64,000 bases of DNA from Nemertoderma westbladi. Lineage: Eukaryota; Xenacoelomorpha; Nemertodermatida; Nemertodermatidae. Positions 53,033 to 63,330 of the stretch are shown here, piece by piece. The stretch lies in NCBI GenBank assembly GCA_032718475.1, contig JAUCBJ010001077.1, forward strand, positions 1 through 64,000, written 5' to 3'. Both the position numbers and the translations under genes were made by a program. The notes beneath the pieces were generated by a model. It saw nothing but the letters and a program-made list of their open reading frames with translations, ran no database searches and was not told the DNA's origin. Each line of letters starts with the position of its first letter. The stretch's first letter is position 1.

Positions 53033-54724
53033 TCACGTTAGGGAGTCCCTAGATGTTTGAGGAATTAGGGAGGTGGTCGTGGGAAGAGTGTCTTGCCTTC
53101 CATAGTTCCCGGAGAGTTCTCTGTCTCTTTCCAGTAAACATAAACGACCAACTGGGCGATTGAGTTGTTGCGTCTCAAAGATGATGCCTGGCTTCTTGAA
53201 GTTACGCCGCATGACGATGAGTTCTACCGAGCGTACTAAACCATCATCTGAGATGTGTGTCTCGATGATACGACCTGTCTGCCATCGTTTACGTGGGAGG
53301 TCTGGATCTACAATAAGCACCATATCTCCGGCGCTGACGTTTTCTTGCTGCGCAAACCACTTAGTTCGAAGTTGTAGCGTGGGCAGATAATGTTTCTCGA
53401 AATGGTCAGCGAAACGACGGGATAGCAACTGCATAAGTTGCCAAGTTCGACGGCAGTATTCGTCTCCGTCGGCAATCTCCGATCGTGGGAGCATGGCTAC
53501 AGGTTTCTTCAGTAGGACGTGCGCGGGTGTTAGCACTTCCAGGGAATCGGGACTCGATGAGACTGGCATAAGCGGTCTCTCGTTGAGATAGGCAGCGATT
53601 TCCTCCATTAACGTCCGCAAAAGTTCATCGGTGAGATACGCGCGGCATGGCACTATAAAGTGAAATGCGGTTTTGACACTTCGAATTAATCTCTCCCAAC
53701 TTCCTCCCCACCAAGGGGCGTCGGCAGCGTTGAAGGTCCAGCTAGACGCTGTTGTCCTTAGCTGGTCGTCCACCTGTCTTTGGTTCCAGTCCCTCACGTA
53801 AGCCTGTATCTCGTTGTTGGCACCTATGAAGTTCGTTCCTTTATCCGATCTCATGGTATTACTCGTCCCGAAGCGAGCGATCTGTCGTCGTAAACTTAAG
53901 ACGAAGCTGTTAGTAGATAGATCGTTCACCATATCGAGATGGATGGCTCTACAAGTCATGCACACGAAGATGACACACCATCTCTTGACTATAGTCCTCG
54001 CACGATATACTTCAATAGGGCCAAATAAATCTACACCAGTATTAGTAAAAGGTGGTTCATAGAAGCTTACTCGTTCCCTAGGTAATTCTGCCTCTCGCTG
54101 TGTTAAAGGCCTACTGAATGCTTTCCTACAGGGTATGCAGTTCCTAAGAACTTGGTTCAGAGCTCTACGGGGTTTATCAAAATAATAGCGAGTTCGAATT
54201 TCGCTAAGAATTCGTTCTCTACCAGCATGATAAAGTTTACCGTGAACGTCTACAATCATCTTGATTTGTACTTCAAGATTTCTAATAAGTATGGGGAATT
54301 TGGTGTCAAAGGATAAGGGCGCGTTGGTGAGTCTTCCTCCAACACGTATTAACCCATCTATCATTGTGCTCGAGAATCGATCCCTTAAGCGCATCTGCGG
54401 ATTTCTCAACAACAGGAAGTACTTTTCGGAATCCTCATAGCATTGCAGGAGTCTCAGTATCTGCTTATTTGTTTCTTCATGCTCCTGGTGACTAATTTTC
54501 TCCTTTAGAAAACGATCAGATGTCTTATATTTGGGTAAATTCTTAATAACATGAACTTGTGCAGATGTCAATGGAGCGTGATCACTAGTGGTCTTCGTCC
54601 TGGAGTAGTGATGATAGTAGTAGCCAGTAGTAGTAGTAGCCGATTCCAGGAACTGTAATGATGCATTGCTCTCTGCAGCATGGGTGAGATTCCTTGCGAG
54701 ACGTCTGGTATTCCAGATTTCCAA
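53033..54724 (-). CDS. pol: BEL pol: integrase and C-terminal domain
   Basis: This frame carries the HHCC zinc-binding module (HGKLYHAG ... CIPC), the integrase core with its three acidic residues (TGVDLFGP, RSDKGTNFIG, GGSWERLIRSVK) and a C-terminal module with AGDMVLIVDPDLPRKRWQTG, typical of BEL/Pao elements. It inserts element DNA into the genome. The natural N-terminal connection is with the RNase H frame, which overlaps it at 54568-54724; the change occurs around a TAC-rich simple repeat near 54.62 kb. The end is the natural stop at 53033. Confidence 0.92.
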   Translation of the reverse strand: MEIWNTRRLARNLTHAAESNASLQFLESATTTTGYYYHHYSRTKTTSDHAPLTSAQVHVIKNLPKYKTSDRFLKEKISHQEHEETNKQILRLLQCYEDSEKYFLLLRNPQMRLRDRFSSTMIDGLIRVGGRLTNAPLSFDTKFPILIRNLEVQIKMIVDVHGKLYHAGRERILSEIRTRYYFDKPRRALNQVLRNCIPCRKAFSRPLTQREAELPRERVSFYEPPFTNTGVDLFGPIEVYRARTIVKRWCVIFVCMTCRAIHLDMVNDLSTNSFVLSLRRQIARFGTSNTMRSDKGTNFIGANNEIQAYVRDWNQRQVDDQLRTTASSWTFNAADAPWWGGSWERLIRSVKTAFHFIVPCRAYLTDELLRTLMEEIAAYLNERPLMPVSSSPDSLEVLTPAHVLLKKPVAMLPRSEIADGDEYCRRTWQLMQLLSRRFADHFEKHYLPTLQLRTKWFAQQENVSAGDMVLIVDPDLPRKRWQTGRIIETHISDDGLVRSVELIVMRRNFKKPGIIFETQQLNRPVGRLCLLERDRELSGNYGRQDTLPTTTSLIPQTSRDSLT

Positions 54725-55470
54725 TCTTTATCTCTAATTTCCACAACAGACTTATTTGTGTTGAGGGATTGTGGATCCGAAGCATCATTCCCGGAAGTAT
54801 GTAATACAGATAGATCGATAGTCGGTTTAAATAACTTCGATTTACTCGTCCGGGTTTTAGGTTTGACTGTCTCCGCTCCCTTGGCTTGTCTAATCTCTGC
54901 CGTAGTAAGGTGAGGAGGCCATTCATCCTCTTCCTTGCTCAGGAAGTCGGGTCCACCCAACCAATCTGGAGTATCTATCAGTTCCTGTGGAGTTGCTCCC
55001 CTGGAGGCGATATCGGCTGGATTAATCGTACCAGGGCAATGTCTCCATTGATCTATCTTTGTGCGATTAAGAATAATAGCTACTCGGTTAGTAACAAAAA
55101 CGCTAAACTGACAGACTTCATTGGTTAGATACTCTAACACGAGTAAAGCGTCGGTCCAATAAACCGTTTTCTCCAGTGGATAGTCGATTTGTTCCGTTAC
55201 GTTCCGGCCGATGGCTGTAGCGTATAAAGCTGCCTTTAACTCCGCTCGAGGAACCTTTAACTTGTTGTTAATCAATGCCTTAGAGGTAACCAAGGCGACT
55301 TTGATTCCATCCGGAGTTTCGACTCGCAGATATGCTACTATACCTATTCCCATGTCGCTGGCGTCTCCAAACACATGGAGTTGATAGGAATACGTAGGAA
55401 GAACATGGCCAAAATATGCACGGGAAATTATAAAGTTCTCGATGGCAGGTAGAGAATCTTCCCATTTCAT
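54568..55470 (-). CDS. pol: BEL pol: RNase H region
   Basis: The frame contains LHVFGDASDMGIGIVAYLRV, VPRAELKAALYA and VYWTDALLVLEYL, supplying the acidic residues of a BEL-type RNase H, followed by NPADIASRGATPQELIDT, a characteristic BEL/Pao stretch. It degrades the RNA strand during reverse transcription. The join to the reverse-transcriptase frame at about 55.48 kb requires a one-base change at a short A run. At its 3' side it passes into the integrase frame near 54.62 kb. Confidence 0.9.
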   Translation of the reverse strand: MKWEDSLPAIENFIISRAYFGHVLPTYSYQLHVFGDASDMGIGIVAYLRVETPDGIKVALVTSKALINNKLKVPRAELKAALYATAIGRNVTEQIDYPLEKTVYWTDALLVLEYLTNEVCQFSVFVTNRVAIILNRTKIDQWRHCPGTINPADIASRGATPQELIDTPDWLGGPDFLSKEEDEWPPHLTTAEIRQAKGAETVKPKTRTSKSKLFKPTIDLSVLHTSGNDASDPQSLNTNKSVVEIRDKDWKSGIPDVSQGISPMLQRAMHHYSSWNRLLLLLATTIITTPGRRPLVITLH

Positions 55471-56030
55471 CCATTTCTTAACAATTCCCCTTTAAGCGGA
55501 TCGTTCCATGAGTGGTTTTCAAGCCACATTTGTTGTACTAAACTCCGAGCAATCAATATAACTGGGCTAATAAATCCCAATGGGTCGAAATAAGTGCTCA
55601 GGATACTTAAACAAATCCGTTTGGTCCGAACTGGATTATCTCGCTGTTTTAACTGAAAAAACAGGATGTCTCTTTCAGTGTCCCACTTCAAGCCTAGCGT
55701 CTTGGTTTCAGGAAGATCGTCCTTTATTAAGTCTAGGTCTTTCGTTCCTCGGTCTTCTACCGGTATGGCTTCCAGAAACTCACGGGAGTTGCTAGTGAAT
55801 TTCGTCAGTCGAAATCCACCTCTTTTCAAACACTCTACCGTTCCTTTCGCGACAGCTATGGCTTCTTCTACTGATGGAAGGGACCTTAAATTGTCGTCCA
55901 TGTATATATTGCGTTTTATGTTGTCTATCACCTCTTTTGAGAAGGAGTCTCGGTTGTCATTCGCAGTGGTTCGCACCACGGAGCAGGCGTTGGAAGGGCT
56001 TGATATGATCCCAAAAGCCTGGATGGTCAT
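55467..56030 (-). CDS. pol: BEL pol: reverse transcriptase palm and thumb
   Basis: It carries the catalytic YMDD in KRNIYMDDNLRS, preceded by FGIISSPSNACSVVRTTA, a signature of BEL/Pao reverse transcriptase, and TKTLGLKWDTERDILFF further on. It copies element RNA into DNA. The upstream half of the domain (VRVVFDGSA, FASDIEGMFLQV) is in another frame at 56065-57567; the change lies at a GA-rich simple repeat near 56.10 kb. Confidence 0.92.
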   Translation of the reverse strand: MTIQAFGIISSPSNACSVVRTTANDNRDSFSKEVIDNIKRNIYMDDNLRSLPSVEEAIAVAKGTVECLKRGGFRLTKFTSNSREFLEAIPVEDRGTKDLDLIKDDLPETKTLGLKWDTERDILFFQLKQRDNPVRTKRICLSILSTYFDPLGFISPVILIARSLVQQMWLENHSWNDPLKGELLRNG

Positions 56031-56064
56031 CCAGTACTCTACCGGTTTCTGGTTGAGGTCTCCT

Positions 56065-57567
56065 TCAGGCCACCACAGAAATCTCAGGCTGTCTCTCTCT
56101 ATCTCTATCCAGCGCCTTGACTTGTAAGAACATTCCTTCTATATCAGAGGCGAACGCGATGGAATATTGTCTTAATCTTAATAGTATTCCCAACAAAGAT
56201 TGGAGTAAGTTGGGTCCTGGTAACAACTCGGAATTGAGGGATTGGCCCATATATAGAGCAGAGCCATCAAATACGACTCGTACTTCATGGGGTTTACCGG
56301 GTTTGGGAACGTAATGATGTGTTAAATAATACGTTCTCTCAGTCACTGGTGTTCCTTCCGGTACTCTCTCCGCGTATCCCTTTGTTATAAATTTCTTCAG
56401 CTGAGTTTGGTACATTTCTTTCGCCGAAGCATTAGCTGTAAGTCGTCGATGTAATTGAGCGATTCTTTTCTCTGCCAAAGGTCTGTTATTTATAAATCTA
56501 GGTTCTCGTTTTCGAAATGGTAGGCCGATTTCATATCTACCTTGATCCTTTAAAAAACGTGTAGTTGTTTCCTGGATTTGCTTGGCTCTTTCTTCTTCTA
56601 TCGATAGAGCCTTATCATATGAATTGGGCTCTACCAGTTCCTGAGTAAAGAATCGTACAGCTAGTTCATCCCGAGTTCTAGCGTTGTAGCGCTCTATCTC
56701 ATCGTTTAGTTCGTCATTGTAAGCGATGGGTTCTGATGGGTGAATCAGTTGACATAGGTTCACCTGACTTTTCCAAGTTTGGTTTTCTGTAAGTAGGTCG
56801 ATTGTGTTCTCTTCATCGAAGAGTTGGTAGATGTCGTCATTATCTGAGGAGTATGGTGTTCCCTCAGTTAGTTCGTCCACCTCACTGCTCTCCACTTCCC
56901 AATCGTGTACTTGGTATGTTTGTTCTTGTGGCATTCTCTCTTCGAGAGTCCTGCGGGAAGGGCCAGTAAAGTACCAACCTACTCTAGTTCTTACCGCATA
57001 GGTTTGCAGTGGCTGTGGTTGAGCAGGCCATTTCTCCAATGTTTCGAGCGCCTCATGCGCGTTTTGGCCGATGAGTATTTGCACTCCAGGATAATCTGTC
57101 TGGAATCGAGGTATCTTAAGATGTTGGATGCTCTCATCCTCGTCCCAATTATAAAGGTCTGCTTGAGTAGTAGCGAAGTTCTTTATGGCCACCATTTTTA
57201 CCGACCTTATACCTTGTGCTCCTAACTTATCCTGGGGGGTGGACAACACACCTACATAGTAATCTGCCGTTAGGGTAGATTTCCAAACCTGCATAATTCC
57301 TGACATATTTAATTTAGTCCGGAACTTGGGTTGTCCAGCAAAGATATCTTCGGCTAGTTCTTGATCGATGAATGTTCCTGTGCTGCCGGAGTCAAGGAGG
57401 GCGTTCACTATGTAACTTTTGTTAAGACCGTGAACTCTTACCTGCACTACAGGAAATTCTCTGATTCCTACCTTGGAAGTTGGAGCTTTCCAAGATGGTT
57501 GTTTGGCAAAAGTAGTTGGGGGAAACTCATTGTTGGTGTCCTTTTCATAAGTAAGTGCTCGATACAC
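56065..57567 (-). CDS. pol: BEL pol: aspartic protease and start of reverse transcriptase
   Basis: The protease region has the catalytic DSGST (ALLDSGSTGTFID). The linker is followed by the fingers of the reverse transcriptase (YLTHHYVPKPGKPHEVRVVF, FASDIEGMFLQV, the latter with the first catalytic aspartate). The frame is open upstream of its listed start and overlaps the end of gag near 57.58-57.60 kb in a different frame. The gag-to-protease change could be programmed or a break. Confidence 0.92.
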   Translation of the reverse strand: MYRALTYEKDTNNEFPPTTFAKQPSWKAPTSKVGIREFPVVQVRVHGLNKSYIVNALLDSGSTGTFIDQELAEDIFAGQPKFRTKLNMSGIMQVWKSTLTADYYVGVLSTPQDKLGAQGIRSVKMVAIKNFATTQADLYNWDEDESIQHLKIPRFQTDYPGVQILIGQNAHEALETLEKWPAQPQPLQTYAVRTRVGWYFTGPSRRTLEERMPQEQTYQVHDWEVESSEVDELTEGTPYSSDNDDIYQLFDEENTIDLLTENQTWKSQVNLCQLIHPSEPIAYNDELNDEIERYNARTRDELAVRFFTQELVEPNSYDKALSIEEERAKQIQETTTRFLKDQGRYEIGLPFRKREPRFINNRPLAEKRIAQLHRRLTANASAKEMYQTQLKKFITKGYAERVPEGTPVTERTYYLTHHYVPKPGKPHEVRVVFDGSALYMGQSLNSELLPGPNLLQSLLGILLRLRQYSIAFASDIEGMFLQVKALDRDRERQPEISVVA

Positions 57568-57578
57568 TGCGGTATTGA

Positions 57579-60500
57579 TTAGATAACAGGATTCGTTGGC
57601 GTCGGAGAATTCGTCAGTACAGACTCCTGATCAGTGTCATTTACATCACTGAATTGGACATGTAGTTCGGGCTCACTTACCTGACTCTGTTTGTCTCGTT
57701 CGAACTCACTGTGTAACAAGATGTGATGTTTCGCGCCACACTTTGCACACTTTATGTCGGAGTAACAGGTTCGCCGTTGGTGTCCTGGTCTGAGGCAATT
57801 ATAGCATAACCGCTTGTCCCATACGACTGCACGTCTGTCTACAAGGGATTTCTTTAGAAATTCAGCATACGCACTCAAACGGTGGGTCCCGTCGCACAGC
57901 GTACAGTTAGGTTTTATGTTACTCACTTTACCTTGGGTAACTTGATGCACTCTCGTTTTTTCTTCGGGTTTTCTTCGGTGCATTCTGTTAGGAGACTGAG
58001 GAGGGGTCTTGGCAACCTGTTCTCTCCTATCGTTGTTTCGAGCCTTGTATTTACTTACATCTTTTGAGGTTTTGTCAACGTAGTAAGATCTCTCAGTGTC
58101 TTTCCCGCTGTCCTCTTCTTGAGAAACTTGGCTTTCGCCGTCGTCAGTGTAACACACCGGTGTTATTCTTCTCCTAGAAGCGGGTTTCTCACTTACCTTA
58201 TTTTCCGATGTTTTCTCTCTGGACTGCTTGATGAGTTGTAGTTTTACTTCACCATCTAAGAAGGATATGAGATCAGCCATGGTAGGACTTCGTCGTTGTT
58301 GTTCATTCATGTACAACACTTTCTTGTCCCAGCGTGTACATACTCCACCCTTTGGTAAAGTAGAGACTACGGCTCCAATAACCATTGAACTCTGATATTC
58401 ATGAGACTTACCTAACCAGTCCAATTGTCTACAGATCTCTTGAATCTCATCGGAAAACTCTATAATCCCGCTACTAAGGAAGTGTCGGGGGGCTACTAAT
58501 TTTGCATACAAATACTTAGCTATGTTATCCTTGTTACCATACCTGATGTTTAATGTATCCCATACTTGTCTTAATCCTTCTGGATGTCCAATAAACTTTA
58601 ACGCCATTAACTTGGGAGGTCCTTCCAAGCACTTGATGAGGAACCTGAGTTTCTCTCCGTTAGATAGTACAGAGTTCTGTATGCTGTCTTTGTAATATTC
58701 ATTGAAAGGTAACCATTTCATCTCATCTCCATTGAATTTGACGATCTCTCCCACTTTGACCGCTTGGCGGGCTTCTGTTCTAGCCATCTGACGCGTAAAG
58801 CTTTCTTGGGCCATCGTGTTATTTAATATCGAATTATCGGTATATAAATTTCTCGGATCATTATCAGGTCTATAGGGAATATCATTAATAACAGGTCTAT
58901 AATCACCCTTAATAGGGTTTGCTATAGGAGTTTCTACTTCACTAGCAGTATAGATGTGTGTAGGCTCCACACCTTGCGCATGTAATACTTCAGACCTAAC
59001 AGGTTGACACAATGTTACAGGGGGTATTGGTATGCCCTTTTGTATATTGACTAACTTGTCGCGTTCCAGTGCGATACTTTGCTGCACTTCTTGCAACTCT
59101 GCTCTACCTTCCCTTACTGTTCCCTTAAGCTGGTAGACAGTCTCCTGCATCTGTCCGAGCAGGAGATTCATCCCCCGCCGTCCCTCCTCTACCCACTCAA
59201 CCGCCGAAGTGGGAGTCGCCAACATTGTAGCGGGCTGACGTGGGACGACGGGAGACAAATCTTTGATTTCTCTCTCAGCTTCCAGGACAGGAATATTCTC
59301 ATGGACTGTTCTACCGGGTACAGGCAGTGTAGTACTGTGTAAAGGGAACTTAGAGTTAAGCTCTGGAAGTACAGGGGTCTCTAGCATAGGTGTGACTTTG
59401 GGAACGACAGACCTAATTATTTCAGGCTCATCAACTATTGTAGGGAGTCTTTTGACCTGAATAGTTTGGTATGTGGGTACCGTACTACCTAAGTCTGCGC
59501 TAGCTAGCTGTCTTCTAACAGCTGGGGGCAAATCAGGCAATTTGTGACGGTGAGCTGTTTTTCTACGCCTGCTTAGACGAGATCTATTTCCTCCGCCTTC
59601 AGGATCGGTGGTTTCGCTTTCCTCCGATGATGTGTATCCCTGGCGTTTGGGAGTAGATCGTCTCATCATCTGCATTTGACTAGCAGTTAACTGTTTATTT
59701 ATGTTGTCTTGCGTCTCTTGCAGATTTTCCAACTCCAGTTGGGTAGTCTGCTCAGACGCTCTCCGTTCTGCTTCTGCCACTGCCCTTTCCGCCTTTGCTT
59801 CTGCCGCCGCTGCCTTTCTTTTTGCTTCTGCTTCTGCCGCTGCTGCCCTTGCTGCTATTCTTTCTGCTTCTACTTCTGCCGCCGCTGCTTTTCTTTCTGC
59901 TTCTACTTCTGCCGCCGCTGCTTTTCTTTCTGCTTCTGCTTCTGCCGTAGCCGCCGCCTTTTGTTCCTCTATCCGTCTTTTCTTTACTTTTTCTTCTTGG
60001 ACTCTAGCGAGGCGGAGTTTTTCATCAAATTCTGCTTGGTTAGCAGCTAACATTTCAGCATCGATTGAATCTAACACACGCTGGGTTCCTTCACTATTGG
60101 GGGAAAGTCCAGACAGCCGTCTCCTCAACTCTTCGTCTCCTAGGAATCGCTGATAGTCGGACAGATAAATGTCTATGGCGTCTCTCGTTCGTGGTTTCTC
60201 TGAGGTCTCTTCGCCTTCCACTTGAGAAAGGGTGGCATCGGTTGGTTCTTCATAAGTTAGTCTCTCAGACAGCTGGGATTTCCACTGGTCCGTTTCTTGT
60301 ACTTTGCGACCTACCCGCTGGAACCAAGTTTTGACAGCAACCTGCAGCGACATGTCCTGTCTTCTTTTGGAAGTTTCCTCAAAAGCTGATAAGATTAGTC
60401 GAATGCGTAGGGTTCTTTCGCGTACTTGATATAGCAGTTCTTCCTGCTCTTGAGGTCCTAGGGGTTGTCGAAACAGTTGTTCTTCTAATCGCTCTAAGGA

Positions 60501-61136
60501 GCCGAAGAATCCCTGCACATATCCTGCTGCCGACCTCTTCCAAACAGCTGGATCCATCATATCTTTAGCCACTCCCATCCTGTATATATCTTCCCAAGTA
60601 GCCTCGGACAGATCTAATGGGAGTCCGGGTCCGGGAAAGTTCCATTGTGACTCGACAATAGACATCAATTCTTCCCTGGCGTATCCCGCATAATTATCTT
60701 GGGTCGCTCGCTTATTTCTCACCCAATCTGCTTGATGTTCCTCCACCGCAATCAATATAGTTGTTAGCACTGCGGCAGGAAGGGTGAGAAGGGGGTCCGA
60801 GTAGGCTTTAGCCGTCGTCTGCACTCCGCGTTCGGGGGTCAGCTCTACAGTATCCGAACTACTGGAGCTATCGGATCGCTGGGAACAAGTTTCTTGACTA
60901 GGATGTTGCGGCTGTTGGACAGCTGCTTCCTGGTTCCGTTTGACTTGGGCCCGAGTGCCGATGATAGACCTACAGTGTTGGATTAGCTTAGGGTCTGATA
61001 CTACTACTGGAGGGATGACCTTTCTTTCAGTAGGAGGTGAGCTGAACTCCTTTCTTAATCGCTCAACACTCCTATCTGTGTCACAGATGGTTGTATCGAT
61101 TAGGCTGTCTGACAGGTTTTGCTGAGTGTCAGACAT
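57579..61136 (-). CDS. gag: BEL gag polyprotein, 1185 aa
   Basis: Intact frame from ATG at 61136. The N-terminal 400 residues are unfamiliar and rich in charged residues. Residues about 385-470 are an alanine/glutamate-rich coiled coil with repeated AEVEAERKAAA units. A long linker follows. The conserved capsid-like region (DUF1759-type) contains VKFNGDEMKWLPFNEYYKDS and QVWDTLNIRYGN. The C-terminal zinc-knuckle region has CYNCLRPGHQRRTC (CCHC) and CAKCGAKHHILLH. The usual first motif C-x2-C-x3-H-x2-S-x-C-x2-F is altered, with tyrosine in place of the last cysteine (CTLCDGTHRLSAYAEF). It packages element RNA. The length is about twice that of a typical BEL gag because of the N-terminal extension. 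Confidence 0.9.
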   Translation of the reverse strand: MSDTQQNLSDSLIDTTICDTDRSVERLRKEFSSPPTERKVIPPVVVSDPKLIQHCRSIIGTRAQVKRNQEAAVQQPQHPSQETCSQRSDSSSSSDTVELTPERGVQTTAKAYSDPLLTLPAAVLTTILIAVEEHQADWVRNKRATQDNYAGYAREELMSIVESQWNFPGPGLPLDLSEATWEDIYRMGVAKDMMDPAVWKRSAAGYVQGFFGSLERLEEQLFRQPLGPQEQEELLYQVRERTLRIRLILSAFEETSKRRQDMSLQVAVKTWFQRVGRKVQETDQWKSQLSERLTYEEPTDATLSQVEGEETSEKPRTRDAIDIYLSDYQRFLGDEELRRRLSGLSPNSEGTQRVLDSIDAEMLAANQAEFDEKLRLARVQEEKVKKRRIEEQKAAATAEAEAERKAAAAEVEAERKAAAAEVEAERIAARAAAAEAEAKRKAAAAEAKAERAVAEAERRASEQTTQLELENLQETQDNINKQLTASQMQMMRRSTPKRQGYTSSEESETTDPEGGGNRSRLSRRRKTAHRHKLPDLPPAVRRQLASADLGSTVPTYQTIQVKRLPTIVDEPEIIRSVVPKVTPMLETPVLPELNSKFPLHSTTLPVPGRTVHENIPVLEAEREIKDLSPVVPRQPATMLATPTSAVEWVEEGRRGMNLLLGQMQETVYQLKGTVREGRAELQEVQQSIALERDKLVNIQKGIPIPPVTLCQPVRSEVLHAQGVEPTHIYTASEVETPIANPIKGDYRPVINDIPYRPDNDPRNLYTDNSILNNTMAQESFTRQMARTEARQAVKVGEIVKFNGDEMKWLPFNEYYKDSIQNSVLSNGEKLRFLIKCLEGPPKLMALKFIGHPEGLRQVWDTLNIRYGNKDNIAKYLYAKLVAPRHFLSSGIIEFSDEIQEICRQLDWLGKSHEYQSSMVIGAVVSTLPKGGVCTRWDKKVLYMNEQQRRSPTMADLISFLDGEVKLQLIKQSREKTSENKVSEKPASRRRITPVCYTDDGESQVSQEEDSGKDTERSYYVDKTSKDVSKYKARNNDRREQVAKTPPQSPNRMHRRKPEEKTRVHQVTQGKVSNIKPNCTLCDGTHRLSAYAEFLKKSLVDRRAVVWDKRLCYNCLRPGHQRRTCYSDIKCAKCGAKHHILLHSEFERDKQSQVSEPELHVQFSDVNDTDQESVLTNSPTPTNPVI

Positions 61137-61229
61137 ATTTAGCTATACAGTTGAATGCTTACTGCTATAGTTACAGTTAAAGCAAGTCTAGTAATTCAGT
61201 ATGACCGTTGGCCTAGTACCGGTAATTTA

Positions 61230-61495
61230 TTGCAGTATTAGAATACCGGTATGCACTTATAATATATATATAAGTATTGTAAACTAGGTTTGTCACAGAG
61301 TACCGGTATATAATTTTAGCACAAATATATATAAATATATAATAGGCCTATCGTGAATACCGGTATACAGCTTACACTTATAGTATATATAAGTATAATT
61401 ATGAACTAGAATTAATTACAGAATACCGGTATGATTTCAGCTCAAATTTATAGAAATAAATATAATAAGCCTATGGTAAATACCGGTATGTCAAT
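61230..61495. repeat. About 130-bp tandem duplication with TACCGGTA marks
   Basis: Two diverged copies share the order AATACCGGTAT, TATATATAAGTAT, GAACTAG/AACTAGG, ACAGA(G/A)TACCGGTAT, TTTCAGC/TTTTAGC, AATATAATA and GCCTAT. Five TACCGGTA octamers fall at regular places. Confidence 0.75.
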
Positions 61496-62474
61496 TATTT
61501 TTAGAATAATTGAATTTCTGAATATTTTAGGGTTACTTGGTTACGTTAACTTACTTTGTTACCATTATTTAAGCAGTAGTCCAACTGATTTTGAGACCTA
61601 GTTGTTGTATGGCAGGCCTACTATTTATAAATCTTTTGAGTTGATTTATAATAGATATATACCCGTTTAAAAATGGGTTTTGTCAATATTTGAAATAAAT
61701 GTTATTATTTCTGGGGGGTCACTACACAGAAGCTGTGCGCTCTCAGTGAAGTGCTATTTATTTGACACTAAAACTGATAATTCTAATTTACCTAAGTTAC
61801 TTAATACTACAAATTACTTACGATACGGGAGATTAATTCTCTAATTAAACACAACAAAAAATATTACGTACGAATTTTTAGGGTAATTTTACAGGAAGTC
61901 TACAAACCAGTCTAACAAAGGGTTAGAATTCGGTTTATTACAACGGACAGGGTACTACGGTATTTGAAAATAATAAGTAGTAGTAAATATATTGCACTGT
62001 CCAGATAGGAAAATACCACCGCCTGACGACCTATAACCGTATCGCTATAGGTACTACGTTATGTATCACGGAGTGTTCCTACCTAGAAGTTAATTACCGC
62101 GGACTACCAGATCCAGCGTGCCTATTAACCACTTTACAACACACATATACTGCCCACACACTAATTACTTTCGGAAAGCACTGTACACTAAACCCTAAAT
62201 TAGGTACAAGTACTAGTACAACAAATAATCAGTAGTTAAATATACTTGAACAGTTAAAAGAACCACGGCATCTGCTGGTGTGACCAGAGCACAAAGTCAC
62301 CAGTCTTGTCCTACGCCAAGCAGCCCGTGTAGTACTGGGGTTAATTTAACTATAACGGTATGTATAACAAACACAATTACTGTAGGAATAAACTTGGGGA
62401 CATGTATGTTGCGAATAATCGCATAAACTCTGAACAATAAATATTACGCTACCCGTACAGAATACTCAAACAGA

Positions 62475-62990
62475 ATACAAACCAAACGCTGGCAGACTAC
62501 CACCAAGCCTAAATAAACTACAGTATGTGTAAATTCCAAAATGGTTAGTTAGTATGCGTTCTAACACGGTAGTACGACTTATTCTTTAAGAGGGGATTGA
62601 CCTTACAGCTATGGCTGCCCCAACTTACTAACTGGCACTCTATCGGACAAACTCTACACACGCAGCAATCTCTTCAGACCTAATAATAGCTAGACAACAA
62701 TCCAGCCTACAAAATATCTGAGTAATAACTATTATGGTACCTGAACAGACCACACAAACAAACACAGGCCAAAACGCTGGCAGAATACTGTCAAGCCTAA
62801 ATAAACTACAGTATGTGCAGATTCCAAAATTGTTAGTTAGTATGCGTTCTAACACGGTAGTACGACTTATTCTTTAAGAGGGGATTGACCTTACAGCTAT
62901 GGCTGCCCCAACTTACTAACTGGCACTCTATCGGACAAACTCTACACACGCCGTAATCTCTCCAAACCCAACAACAATCTAACAGCAGTC
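62475..62990. repeat. 288-bp direct duplication in the BEL leader
   Basis: The second copy is offset by 288 bp. Shared blocks include AACGCTGGCAGA, TAAATAAACTACAGTATGTG, and an unbroken match from GTTAGTTAGTATGCGTTCTA to GACAAACTCTACACACGC, over 120 bp with no difference noticed. Confidence 0.9.
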
Positions 62991-63181
62991 CGGCCTACAA
63001 TTATCTGAACAATCTGAGCAGACTTACACGTCTTCAGCTCAATATTAACTTACATGTAAATAAAACCAACAGAAATAAGTAAAATCTCAATAAAAAATCA
63101 GGGCTGCAGTCCCTGATTAAATACTAAGACCTACCGGTATACAATAATCAAAATCGAATAATACTAATGTACTTATACTGG

Positions 63182-63330
63182 AAGTACCGGTTAGGACAGT
63201 TGGGCCTACGGACCTACAGAAGTACCGGTTCTGGCAGTTGGACCTACGGACCTACAGCAGTACCGGTTCTGGCAGTTGGGCCTACTGACCTACAGAAGTA
63301 CCGGTTCAGGTTTACCGGTCGACCGGTACT
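63182..63330. repeat. 38-bp tandem repeat beside the 5' LTR, nearly 4 copies
   Basis: Units with AGTACCGGTTCTGGCAGTTG and CCTACGGACCTACAG start at 63182, 63220, 63258 and 63296. The last runs into ACCGGTCGACCGGT, a perfect 14-bp palindrome. On the element strand this lies about 45-190 nt inside the 5' LTR. Confidence 0.92.

Noticed and set aside
59701-60153. Plus-strand Ala/Ser-rich frames
   Set aside because: They are antisense shadows of the Ala/Glu coiled coil in BEL gag.
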